Source of the DNA: Mariprofundus ferrooxydans PV-1 | GTDB lineage: Bacteria; Pseudomonadota; Zetaproteobacteria; Mariprofundales; Mariprofundaceae | Assembly (NCBI RefSeq): GCF_000153765.1 | Contig: NZ_DS022294.1 | Coordinates: forward strand, 620,836-684,835 | Direction: 5' to 3' | DNA length: 64,000 nucleotides | Shown: positions 9,146 through 17,540 of the stretch, in pieces | Layout: each line of letters begins with the position of its first letter | Numbering within the stretch: position 1 is the stretch's first letter | Translations under genes and position numbers: made by a program | The notes under the pieces: generated by a model | What the model saw: only the letters and a program-made list of their open reading frames with translations | Databases searched by the model: none | What the model was told of the DNA's origin: nothing

Positions 9146-10573
9146 TTAACTGACTGAACCTGTGGATGATAATGCGAGGGTAGACTTTGGCATATCGATA
9201 TTTGGATGTTTCTGCTGTAGTAACTTCAAAGACTGGTGCGTACTACGTAAATTATCTGAAATTTGGGAGAGCCTGTTCTTCATTGTGTGAAGTTCATCCT
9301 TCCTTTGTTGACTCTTTGTTTGTTCAAACTCAAGCATAGAGGCTGCTTTATCAATTAATTTTGGATGGGCATATGCCGTGTCTAGCAGTTTATTATATTG
9401 ATGTTGGGTTTCTCTGAGTGCACGGTCGGCTTGCTTCATATACTGAGTTTCAGTACTCCTGAATCCATGATTCCACCAGCAGGATAATTTTGCCCTGATA
9501 TTTGACAATTTTATCGGAGCATTCTTGATTAGAATGTAGGCATCATAGCGTTTTTTTGCTTTTGCATGTTCTATGCTCGCGTGGTTCATGGCAAGGTGAT
9601 AAACGCTGCCTGACTTGGTGTTGGAAAGGTATGCTTGAATAGCTTGCTGCAATGTTTGAATCATAGGTTTGGCAGAATTCAATTGATTAAGTTCTTTGCG
9701 AATAATCTGTTTGTCACCAATCAATTTTTCATAATGATGAAGCAATGTATCACGTTGAACCTTTGCCATATCAGATAGAAGATATTGGTTTTTCTGAATA
9801 ACTTTTTCCCATCGCTGGTAGCGTTCATTCTTGATGATATCTGGTTTAATATCTTCCTTGGACTCATCAGCCTGTTTTTTTGTTCTTCTGTGTAGGTTCC
9901 AGGATTCTGCGCCGACCTTAGGCTGTGGAATCAGATCAATACCTTGATCTGCATAACTTCTACAATCAATGCGTGCAGGTACATCAAAATCAGCCAAGGT
10001 CTGGTTACACAGAACTTCCCATAATTGACGAATTTCCAGTAGCTTATCACTGGATTTAGCAGGTTGTATTCCACGACCTCGTGTTTTTGCCTGCCATGAA
10101 CGATCTTTGCGGCACCCTCCACTTTCTGGTCTCTTGTTATTTACGCGTTTGAAATAATGTTTTTGATCGCGCTCATGACCATCATCAATACGCTCAGAGA
10201 ATTGAAGGTGCACATGAGGATTCATAGCACCATCACTGGCTTTCGTATTGTGAATGGCAAAGCTGAATGCATGGTTATTTCCGCATGCTTCTTCAGCAAG
10301 CTGTTTTGCCAAATCTATTTGCTGAGCAAGCGGCAGCTCCCTTGGCAATGACACTTCCAATTCTCGATAGACAGTGCCATTGGCACGCTCAAATTCATCC
10401 GATGCCTGCCAGAACAAGACTGGCTTGTCGGCAGCCCATTTGGGCATGTTTCCATGCTCAATATGAACTACGCCTCGCTTATGTGCATACTTTTCAATTG
10501 CACAAATATAAGTGAAGTGACGGGCAGCATTACCCTTCTCTCCGATCTTCAATGTTAAATGATACGTTGCCAT
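9146..10573 (-). CDS. mobA: MobA/MobL-family relaxase
   Basis: The relaxase nicks the element's oriT and leads the strand into a recipient through a helper transfer system. The 475-residue protein starts at ATG 10573 after AGGTG. The relaxase domain fills roughly the first 200 residues and contains the metal-binding histidine motif NPHVHLQFSER. A long helical, probably coiled-coil tail follows. No primase domain is fused, unlike RSF1010 MobA. It reads away from a putative IncQ-type oriT about 100 bases upstream and converges on the cassette. No coupling protein or mating-pair genes are present. Confidence 0.93.
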   Translation of the reverse strand: MATYHLTLKIGEKGNAARHFTYICAIEKYAHKRGVVHIEHGNMPKWAADKPVLFWQASDEFERANGTVYRELEVSLPRELPLAQQIDLAKQLAEEACGNNHAFSFAIHNTKASDGAMNPHVHLQFSERIDDGHERDQKHYFKRVNNKRPESGGCRKDRSWQAKTRGRGIQPAKSSDKLLEIRQLWEVLCNQTLADFDVPARIDCRSYADQGIDLIPQPKVGAESWNLHRRTKKQADESKEDIKPDIIKNERYQRWEKVIQKNQYLLSDMAKVQRDTLLHHYEKLIGDKQIIRKELNQLNSAKPMIQTLQQAIQAYLSNTKSGSVYHLAMNHASIEHAKAKKRYDAYILIKNAPIKLSNIRAKLSCWWNHGFRSTETQYMKQADRALRETQHQYNKLLDTAYAHPKLIDKAASMLEFEQTKSQQRKDELHTMKNRLSQISDNLRSTHQSLKLLQQKHPNIDMPKSTLALSSTGSVS

Positions 10574-10659
10574 CAGGGCGCACCTATTCCTTATAAAATT
10601 GAAATAGGTAACGTAAAAAACAGAACTCAAATAAATTAAATATGCATGGGATTTTAAGG

Positions 10660-10712
10660 GCTTGCCCTTAACGCGCCGTTTCTCGCTAGAGAAACGCCTA
10701 AGCGCGCTCTTT
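10660..10712. other. putative oriT, RSF1010/IncQ-like
   Basis: The inverted repeat GTTTCTC-GCTA-GAGAAAC (10678-10695) is followed by GCCTAAGCGCGCTCT. RSF1010 oriT, as I recall it, has GTTTCTC-GAA-GAGAAAC followed by CGGTAAATGCGCCCT, so the hairpin arms are identical and the nic side is similar. A second small inverted repeat AAGGGC/GCCCTT lies just before it, and GGCC-AGAG-GGCC just after. It sits directly upstream of the relaxase gene, the normal location. The rest of 10574-10837 is an AT-rich divergent promoter region. Confidence 0.8.
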
Positions 10713-10783
10713 AGGCCAGAGGGGCCTGTTGCGTAAATCTATTTATCGGGAGATAATTAGAAAACTTGAGAAATTAAAATTCT

Positions 10784-10802
10784 CTTGCCCCCCCCCTGCA
10801 AG
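10784..10802. repeat. run of nine C bases inside a small inverted repeat
   Basis: CTTGC (10784-10788) and GCAAG (10798-10802) form a stem whose loop is almost all C; the uninterrupted C run covers 10788-10796. It lies about 40 bases before the start of the element's kinase gene, in the promoter or leader. Homopolymers of this length slip readily, so expression could vary between cells; this is not demonstrated. Confidence 0.8.
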
Positions 10803-10837
10803 TTTCATACCATATCGGGTGAGGAGATAGGAGGGCT

Positions 10838-13474
10838 ATGTTGAAAAAACGGACACTAGAATTTCCCGTAGCCGTAGCCGTAGCCGTAGCCGTAGCCGTA
10901 GCCGTAGCCCTTTCTCAACTTAAAAGCCATCTGAACGAAGAAGCAATAACCAACCTTACCACTGTCAACAATAGTATTCAAATCTCATTACATCGGCAAA
11001 TTCGAGAAATATCCCTATCATCCCAACAAATCCTGAAGAATGAGTTGGTATATCAAAATATATACAAGTTGCTTCAGAAACCAGACATATCCAAAGGTGA
11101 ACGATTCAATTTAAGAGAATTACTTGCTAAACATATATTCCCTCAAGGGTATAAAGGATTTTATTTGATTGGCAAGAACCACAAGATTCTTATTTCGATG
11201 AAGGAGCATGATACTCACAAACCCCCACCTTCTGTCGTGTTGAACGCAATTGAACGATTAAACCAAGGAGAGCCTTTTATTGTAACACATGCTTTTGTGT
11301 TTGATGGAAAAACCTCAATGTGGGGAATCGCAAGCGTAATGAACGATACGGGAAAAGTGTTCGGTTATTTTGCGCTTTCTCTAGGTGCTGATTTTCGTTT
11401 CTCATCAACAACTTTAACATCAGGTATCAGTTACGAAACAGGAGAAACCTATCTTGTCGATGAGAATGGCCTGATGCTTTCAGAGTCACGATTCAAGGAA
11501 CATCTGGTGATGACTGGGTTGCTCGCTGAAGGTGAGCCGAGCACAAAACATCTGAGAGTAGCCGACCCAGGTGTTAACCTGCTTGAAGCAAATAATGAAG
11601 TGGAGTTACCAAAAGATAAGTGGCCATTAACATTCGGGGTTCAACAAGCCCTGACAACCCACCGCATGGGGTGGAGCACCACTGGTTATAGAGACTATCG
11701 CGGCGTACCCGTAATTGGTGTGTGGCGCTGGGATGTTCCATTACAGGCGGCAATTATTACTGAAATCGATGAGGATGAAGCGCTAGATAAGTATGTATAT
11801 GTGCGCAATGTCATGCTGGCTTTGTTGTTGGTTGTCGTAATAGGAAGCGTAGTTGCTGTGATGGCGTATAGTCGCCTGCGAGTCCGCTCTGAACGGGAAG
11901 CCAACTATCACCGGAATTTATTGCTTGAATCCACAGCAGGAGCGATTTACGGCATCGATATGGAGGGACGCTGTACATTTGTTAACCGGGAGTTTCTTAG
12001 CTTGCTTGGATATGAGGAGCAGGAAGTTCTTGGCCAAACAATCCACAGCCTGATTCACCACTCTTACCCTGATGGTCGTCCCTATCCAGTAGAAGAGTGC
12101 AATATTTATAAGGCGCATCAAAACCAAAGCAGAATCCACAGAGACGATGAATCTTTCTGGACGAAAGACGGTGAAGAAATCAAGGTGGAATACTGGGCCC
12201 AACCATTGCTCGAAGATGGTAAGGCTGTAGGAAGTGTTGTTACTTTTGTCGATATCACTGAGAAAAGAATGCTTGAGTGTGAGAAGGAGCAATTAGAAAA
12301 ACAGGTTCATCACTCACAGCGACTTGAAAGCCTAGGAATCCTAGCCGGTGGAATTGCACATGATTTCAATAACATTCTCGCAGCAATTCTTGGAAATGCG
12401 TCTTTGATATCATCATATGTTATGAAAGACCCTCTTCGCGCAAAAGAGAGGGCTGATAGAATTGTTCAATCTGCAGAAACAGCCGGTGTACTATGCAAAC
12501 AAATGTTGGCTTATTCAGGCAAGGGGCAATTTATATTGAAATCAATTTCACTGTCCCCTCTGGTGGAGGAAATGACTCACCTGCTGGAAGTGTCTATTGA
12601 TAAGTCAGTTGTTATTAAATATTACTTGGCTGACAGGCTGCCCAAGGTCATGGTTGATGAGGCACAAATACAGCAAGTTGTAATGAACCTCGTAACCAAT
12701 GCCAATGAGGCAATTGAAGGTAAAAGCGGCGTTATTTCAATCACAACTGGAGTTATGTATGCTGATGAGCAATATCTTTCAGATTGCCATGCTGGAGAGC
12801 ACACATCAGCAGGAAGATTTGTCTATGTTGAAGTAAGTGATAACGGCTGCGGCATGGATAAGGAAACAGTGCAAAAAATCTTCGACCCCTTCTTTACAAC
12901 AAAAGTGACTGGCCGGGGACTTGGAATGAGCGCGACTTTGGGAATCGTGCGCGGCCACCATGGGGCTTTAAAAGTGTACTCCGAGAAGGGGCGAGGCACG
13001 ACCTTTAAGTTATTGCTGCCAATTAGCAAAGAAGAGCACATTCATACCGACACAGCCACCAAGCAAAGCAATATTTTACCTCCAAGGTTTTTGGAAAAAG
13101 CTGTGTTAGTCGTTGATGATGAAGAAACAGTTCGTGAAATGGCCTGCATGATGCTGGAAGAACTAGGATTTAAAACCATCCCTGCATCTGATGGTGAGGA
13201 GGCGCTATCCTTGTATCGACGCCATCAAGGTGACATATGCCTTGTCTTAACAGACTTAACCATGCCTCACATGGATGGTAGGGACTTATTTATTCGACTG
13301 AAGCAACTAAATTCGGATTGTCACATTATTCTAAGCAGTGGCTATAACTCTCAGGAAGCGATTCAGCAGTTTTCGGGTAAGGGGCTGGCAGGATTTATCC
13401 AAAAGCCTTATACAGAGGACACTCTAAGGCAGGAAATCATTAAGGTGCTTGGAGAAGAAAGTGATAATGCCTAA
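10838..13474 (+). CDS. element-borne membrane hybrid histidine kinase (Cache-like sensor, PAS, HisKA, HATPase, REC)
   Basis: An 878-residue sensor kinase. The first membrane segment is almost wholly (Val-Ala)7. A periplasmic sensor of about 300 residues (Cache-like from its position and helical start) is followed by a second membrane segment near residues 325-348 and a PAS domain (about 365-480). The H-box is GGIAHDFNN (near residue 507). The ATPase has DNGCGM and an FDPFFTTK block. The C-terminal receiver has its Asp in LTDLTMPHMDG and a KPY lysine motif. ATG 10838 follows GGAGGG closely. The next gene, a PstS-like protein, overlaps its end, suggesting the periplasmic protein may feed this sensor. 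The H-box DNA resembles the site where the element integrated. Confidence 0.92.
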   Translation: MLKKRTLEFPVAVAVAVAVAVAVALSQLKSHLNEEAITNLTTVNNSIQISLHRQIREISLSSQQILKNELVYQNIYKLLQKPDISKGERFNLRELLAKHIFPQGYKGFYLIGKNHKILISMKEHDTHKPPPSVVLNAIERLNQGEPFIVTHAFVFDGKTSMWGIASVMNDTGKVFGYFALSLGADFRFSSTTLTSGISYETGETYLVDENGLMLSESRFKEHLVMTGLLAEGEPSTKHLRVADPGVNLLEANNEVELPKDKWPLTFGVQQALTTHRMGWSTTGYRDYRGVPVIGVWRWDVPLQAAIITEIDEDEALDKYVYVRNVMLALLLVVVIGSVVAVMAYSRLRVRSEREANYHRNLLLESTAGAIYGIDMEGRCTFVNREFLSLLGYEEQEVLGQTIHSLIHHSYPDGRPYPVEECNIYKAHQNQSRIHRDDESFWTKDGEEIKVEYWAQPLLEDGKAVGSVVTFVDITEKRMLECEKEQLEKQVHHSQRLESLGILAGGIAHDFNNILAAILGNASLISSYVMKDPLRAKERADRIVQSAETAGVLCKQMLAYSGKGQFILKSISLSPLVEEMTHLLEVSIDKSVVIKYYLADRLPKVMVDEAQIQQVVMNLVTNANEAIEGKSGVISITTGVMYADEQYLSDCHAGEHTSAGRFVYVEVSDNGCGMDKETVQKIFDPFFTTKVTGRGLGMSATLGIVRGHHGALKVYSEKGRGTTFKLLLPISKEEHIHTDTATKQSNILPPRFLEKAVLVVDDEETVREMACMMLEELGFKTIPASDGEEALSLYRRHQGDICLVLTDLTMPHMDGRDLFIRLKQLNSDCHIILSSGYNSQEAIQQFSGKGLAGFIQKPYTEDTLRQEIIKVLGEESDNA
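10868..10909 (+). repeat. hexanucleotide microsatellite (GTAGCC)7 inside the kinase gene
   Basis: Seven perfect copies of GTAGCC encode (Val-Ala)7, residues 11-24 of the element kinase. The unit is six bases, so gain or loss of copies keeps the frame but lengthens or shortens the only hydrophobic stretch of the first membrane segment by two residues per unit. Confidence 0.97.
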
Positions 13475-14297
13475 GTCTATATACCTCACGCTCATAGCTA
13501 TTTGTTTTTCCTGTATGTTATTGCAGCAGGCTCAGGCAGAAGTCATCACAATAGCTGGTTCATCAACCATTCAGAAATTCATCAAGCTGGCTGCGAATGT
13601 TTACTCATCTCGCCACCCAGATATCCAATTCATTATTGGCAGTGGCGGTTCTACTGCGGGTTTCGCAAAAGTAATCGATGGGCGTATTCAAATAGGAATG
13701 ATGAGTCGGGAATTAACTGACGATGAAAAAAAGAAACTTGGTTCAATCCAGCATCTTGTGGTGGGTTTGGACGCAGTCGTTCCGGTTGTTTCACGGGAAG
13801 TATTTCAAGCAGGAATCAAACTAGTCGATTTACCTACGCTTGCTCGGATATATCAAGGGAAGATAGTAAGCTGGAACCAATTAGGGGGGGCAAATCGAAA
13901 AATTTTAGTTGCTGACAAAGAGGTGCACAGGGGAACTCGCTTTGTCTTTGCCATGGCCGTGTTTGGCGACCCGAAAGCACGAGCAACTAAGAGAGCAATT
14001 ATTCTTGGCGATAATCAGGAAGTGCTCAATTTGGTGTCATCGAGCGACCAGGCAATCGGTTATGTCAGCTTCGCTTATGCCAGCGGAGATGTGAAGGCTC
14101 TTTCCTTGAAAGTTGACGATAAAGTCATTTCTCCTACACTCAGTAACATCAGGAATGGTTCTTTTCCTATGGCACGGAAACTTTATCTATTAGTTCCCAA
14201 GAATGTCCCCGGTTACGTTGCTGATTTCGTCCGGTTTGTTCAATCTGAAGAAGCCATGGCTCTTGTGAAGAAGGCGGGTTACATCCCTGTAAATTGA
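13467..14297 (+). CDS. PstS-like periplasmic phosphate/oxyanion-binding protein
   Basis: A 276-residue secreted binding protein. A signal peptide ends near AQA (about residue 25), then the mature protein opens with ITIAGSSTIQKF, the typical PstS-family start where the GSST loop contacts phosphate. IGSGGSTAGF and IGMMSREL fit the same fold. ATG 13467 overlaps the end of the kinase gene, so the two are translationally coupled. No PstC, PstA or PstB transporter genes are nearby, so it probably serves sensing, or is a stand-alone scavenger, rather than import. It ends 54 bases before the element's right junction. Confidence 0.88.
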   Translation: MPKSIYLTLIAICFSCMLLQQAQAEVITIAGSSTIQKFIKLAANVYSSRHPDIQFIIGSGGSTAGFAKVIDGRIQIGMMSRELTDDEKKKLGSIQHLVVGLDAVVPVVSREVFQAGIKLVDLPTLARIYQGKIVSWNQLGGANRKILVADKEVHRGTRFVFAMAVFGDPKARATKRAIILGDNQEVLNLVSSSDQAIGYVSFAYASGDVKALSLKVDDKVISPTLSNIRNGSFPMARKLYLLVPKNVPGYVADFVRFVQSEEAMALVKKAGYIPVN

Positions 14298-14337
14298 TAC
14301 TTCCCCTTTGTGAAGTCGAATCTCTAAGAGATTGACC

Positions 14338-14355
14338 AATGTAGCCTAACATGAA
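14338..14355. other. attR, right junction of the integrated element
   Basis: AATGTAGCC at 14338-14346 is the left arm of the reconstructed attP, followed by seven bases and the shared AA at 14354-14355. Kinase coding sequence resumes at 14356. The last three element bases, 14351-14353, are ATG in frame with the downstream kinase fragment, so the element supplies a start codon right at the crossover. Confidence 0.93.
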
Positions 14356-15457
14356 CAACAAGCTGGCAGCCATCACCGGCAACCTCTATCTGGCCCGGAG
14401 CGGTATCGACTCTCGCTCCGAGACAGCAGCACGCCTGCAATCGGTGGAGACATTGAGCTTCGAAGCAGCCAGCATGGTACAGCAACTGCTTACCTTCGCT
14501 CGCAAAGGCAAGGTCGAGCAGAAGCCTCTGGCACTAGTCCCTTTCATCAAGGAGACGGCCAAACTCGACAGCGTCGCCATTCCGGAAAACATACAATTTT
14601 CCATGAGCTACTGCGAAAATTCCCTGCTGATAACAGGCGATATAACCCAGCTGCAACAGCTCTTCCTTAACCTGCTGACCAATGCGCGCGATGCACTGGA
14701 GGGAGTGGATCAGGCCCGCATCGACCTGTCGCTGCAATACTACGAACCCGACAGCGACTTTATCGAACGCCATCCGGAAGCAGAAAATAAGGATGCCTTT
14801 GCCTGTATGCGACTATCCGATAACGGCCATGGCATCGCGCCTGAGCACATGGAACAGGTGTTTAATCCGTTTTTTACCACCAAGGAGGTGGGAAAAGGCA
14901 CGGGGCTGGGACTTGCAATGGCATACGGCATAGTGACATCACATCACGGGGTCATTGAGGTTGAGAGTACACCCGAACAGGGTAGCTGCTTCTCAATTTA
15001 CCTGCCTCTTCAAAGCAATGCAAATACAGTGCTACCGATAGAACAACAGCAGGAGGTCATCAACGGAGATGGCGAAACTATTCTGCTTGCCGATGATGAT
15101 GAGAATGTACTGCAGACCTTCGCTAAGGTACTGACATCGATTAATTACCGTGTGCTGACCGCTCGTGATGGCCGCGCAGCGCTCGAAAGCTACAGGCAAC
15201 ACAGGGGTGAAATAGATCTGGTCATACTTGATATCATTATGCCCAAATTAACAGGCCCGGATGTGGCCCGGCAGATCAGGGAGATAGCTCCTGGTGCAAA
15301 ACTGCTTTTTGCGACCGGTTACGATAAAGAGTCGGATCATCATGGCATGACAGGCAATATCGAGGTTCTGGATAAACCATATGATCTGGCAAAGGTCAGC
15401 AAAAGCATTCGGCGCATACTGGAGCGGGAATCGACCCGAAAGGCCGATCGCCGCTAA
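14351..15457 (+). pseudogene. 3' part of the interrupted hybrid kinase (N-box, HATPase, receiver)
   Basis: This 368-codon frame continues the kinase from 589-3093. It opens MNNKLAAITGN, where NNKLAA is the second half of the H-box, then the dimerisation helix, an ATPase domain (DNGHGI, FNPFFTTKEVGKGTGLGL) and a receiver domain with Asp in LDIIMPK. It lacks the phospho-accepting His and all sensor domains. The ATG comes from the element and lies 54 bases after the PstS-like gene, so a truncated ATPase-receiver protein could be made from the element's transcript. No good ribosome site is visible. Precise excision would restore the full gene. Confidence 0.93.
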
Positions 15458-15522
15458 CGCTGCTGCCAGCACGATGACAAACCGGTAATTTCCGACCAGA
15501 ATCGGATAACAGGAGCAGATTG

Positions 15523-16125
15523 ATGAGCCATACGATTTTGGGACCAGACAGGCGGCCCCGCTGTAGCTGGTGCAATGCTGCACCGGAGTTTTTCGACTAT
15601 CACGATCGTGAGTGGGGCTTCCCGGTCGCAGATGACCGGCGACTCTTCGAAAAGCTCTGCCTGGAGTCGTTCCAGTCCGGCTTGAGCTGGCGCACAATAC
15701 TTGCCAAGCGCGAGCATTTCCGCGCCGCCTTCTGCGGCTTCGATTTCGAGCAGGTTGCACGCTTTACTGAAAGCGACGTGGCGCGCCTACTGGGCGATGC
15801 CGGCATCGTCCGCCATCGCGGCAAGATCGAGGCGACGATCAACAATGCGCAGAGGGCTTGTGAAATGGTTGAACGGGAAGGCTCCATCGCCTCCTTCGTC
15901 TGGCGCTATGAAGCAAGACACCCGGCAGAGCCGCAAACTGCCTCGACCTCGCCGGAATCGGTCGCCATGTCCAAAGAGCTGAAAAAACGCGGCTGGAAGT
16001 TCGTCGGCCCGACCACCGCCTTCGCCTTCATGCAGGCCATGGGGTTGGTCAATGATCATGTCGAAGGCTGCGTAATCAGAGATGAAGTGGGGCGCGCCCG
16101 CAAGGCGTTCAAACGCCCCTGCTGA
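15523..16125 (+). CDS. tag: DNA-3-methyladenine glycosylase I
   Basis: Removes 3-methyladenine from alkylated DNA as the first step of base-excision repair. The 200-residue protein has the family's opening RCSWCNAAPEFFDYHDREWG, with the zinc-binding Cys and the conserved YHDREWG, then SFQSGLSW and a HVEGC motif near the end. Its length matches E. coli Tag. ATG 15523 follows AGGAG by seven bases. It follows the kinase fragment by 65 bases on the same strand but has its own ribosome site, so it may be an independent gene. Confidence 0.95.
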   Translation: MSHTILGPDRRPRCSWCNAAPEFFDYHDREWGFPVADDRRLFEKLCLESFQSGLSWRTILAKREHFRAAFCGFDFEQVARFTESDVARLLGDAGIVRHRGKIEATINNAQRACEMVEREGSIASFVWRYEARHPAEPQTASTSPESVAMSKELKKRGWKFVGPTTAFAFMQAMGLVNDHVEGCVIRDEVGRARKAFKRPC

Positions 16126-16233
16126 TCGCAAACAACTAGCGGCTAGTGATTCAGGTTAGCTGGGGCATGGACATCCTGCCGCGGTAGTGAAACACTCGCC
16201 AGCTTACGGAAACCCAGAGGATGGAGGGGGCAA

Positions 16234-17421
16234 GTGTCCGAAGATAATTCCGGCAGGAATAAACAAGAGCAATCATCTAAACAGGCGGATGGCGATCAGG
16301 CAGCTTACCTCGACTCGCTCATTGCCCAGTTTAAGGATGACGTCGATGAGGATTTTGCAAACGATGCGGATGGGCCACAGCCATCAGCCGGCAGCGAGCC
16401 CGAACTGATCGAACCTCCCATATCCGAGCCGGATGAATCACCATCGCAGGCCACATTGCCTGCAGTGACCGAAAAAACCGACACAACAACAGACCCCACC
16501 ATCGTTCTGCTGGCTGGCTTTATTCTCGCAATCGTGCTCAGCATGGTTCTCTGGCTGGCTCTCAATGGTGACGATGATGACAAGCATGCCGCCACCGATA
16601 TCGGGCAACCAGTTTCACAGACAGCACCCGCACAAACTACAGTGCAACCGGTTACGCCTGCCGTCATGGATCAGCAAACGGCACCGGAAAACGACACAAC
16701 GCAACCCGTCGAGGCGGATCAGGTTGATGAGCATGCAGTCGCACCGGAGCAGAGCGCGGAACCTGCTGCTACTTCTGATCAGGTCGAGGAACCTGCTACC
16801 GCACCGGAGCAGAGCGAAGAGCCTGCTGCTACTTCTGATCAGGTCGAGGAACCTGCTACCGCACCGGAGCAGAGCGCGGAACCTGCTACTACTTCGGATC
16901 AGGTCGAGGAACCTGCAGCCACTCCGGATCATAGCGAGAAACCTGCAACTGCGCCGGAACAGAACGAAGAGCCTGCTACCGCACCGGATCAGGTCGAAGA
17001 GCCTGCTGCCGCGCCGGAGCAGAATGAGCCGTCAGCACCCACGATAGAGCAGAAACAATCACACACCCCGACGCAGGCAGCGTCGCCCCCTTCCACCATG
17101 CTGCACCTGTATATCGACCCGGTCTCGCGCAAGGTAATTGCGCCCAAGCCGGCCCATACCCGCATCTCCTGGGCTGTCAATTTAACATCGATTTCCAATC
17201 TCGCTATTGCCGAAAAAATAGAGCGAAGCCTCGATAACAGAGGCATTAAAACCGAACTGGTCTGGGTCACGATTGGCAACAAGTCGTTTTATCGCATACG
17301 CATCCCCGGCTTCGCCAGCAAACGGGCAGCCATACAGGCACTCCGGACATATAAAAAAGAGCGGGAGTTCAGTGATGCCTGGATAGAGAACTACCACCCG
17401 CTACCCCGCACATCGGAGTAA
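16234..17421 (+). CDS. single-pass membrane protein with Glu/Pro/Ala repeats and a C-terminal SPOR domain
   Basis: A 395-residue bitopic protein. An acidic cytoplasmic part (residues 1-88) is followed by a transmembrane segment (about 89-110). A long periplasmic linker rich in EEPAT and PEQ repeats (about 165-280) leads to a SPOR domain over the last 80 residues. SPOR domains bind denuded glycan strands at the division septum, so this is probably a divisome or cell-wall protein similar in layout to FtsN or DamX. The GTG start at 16234 follows GGAGGGGG. The linker contains an exact 20-residue coding repeat, listed separately. No operon partner is evident. Confidence 0.85.
   Translation: MSEDNSGRNKQEQSSKQADGDQAAYLDSLIAQFKDDVDEDFANDADGPQPSAGSEPELIEPPISEPDESPSQATLPAVTEKTDTTTDPTIVLLAGFILAIVLSMVLWLALNGDDDDKHAATDIGQPVSQTAPAQTTVQPVTPAVMDQQTAPENDTTQPVEADQVDEHAVAPEQSAEPAATSDQVEEPATAPEQSEEPAATSDQVEEPATAPEQSAEPATTSDQVEEPAATPDHSEKPATAPEQNEEPATAPDQVEEPAAAPEQNEPSAPTIEQKQSHTPTQAASPPSTMLHLYIDPVSRKVIAPKPAHTRISWAVNLTSISNLAIAEKIERSLDNRGIKTELVWVTIGNKSFYRIRIPGFASKRAAIQALRTYKKEREFSDAWIENYHPLPRTSE
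16741..16920 (+). repeat. three near-identical 60 bp coding repeats in the SPOR protein linker
   Basis: Positions 16741-16800, 16801-16860 and 16861-16920 are almost identical 60-mers, each encoding a 20-residue unit beginning APEQS and containing SDQVEEPAT. More diverged relatives follow to about 17030. The unit is in frame, so copy-number change would alter the reach of the periplasmic linker without breaking the protein. Confidence 0.95.
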
Positions 17422-17540
17422 GCCCGCAGTGTGCGACAACACTTATGCCTTCGCGATCCATGGGCTGATCAACAACGTACAAGGTGTCGTATCGCGGATA
17501 TATTGAGCGAATCAATACGGAAAAGAGAGAAACTTATCAG

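Larger units (their letters stand above)
3096..14355. mobile_element. 11.26 kb serine-recombinase integrative and mobilizable element inside a kinase gene
   Basis: The ends are defined by the interrupted kinase gene: removing 3096-14355 restores HDFNNKLAA in frame. Joining the element's ends gives arms AATGTAGCC and GGCTACATT spaced exactly seven bases on each side of a central AA, the expected layout of an attP for a large serine recombinase with a dinucleotide crossover. It carries the recombinase at the left end, a ribbon-helix-helix protein, a hairpin-bounded four-gene cassette, a relaxase with oriT, and a hybrid kinase plus binding protein at the right end. There is no type IV secretion or replication gene, so it would need a helper conjugative element to move between cells. 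It is visibly AT-richer than its surroundings. Confidence 0.95.

Noticed and set aside
16565-17047. Arg/Leu-rich reading frame inside the SPOR protein gene
   Set aside because: It is the out-of-frame shadow of the Glu/Pro/Ala repeats and has no ribosome site.
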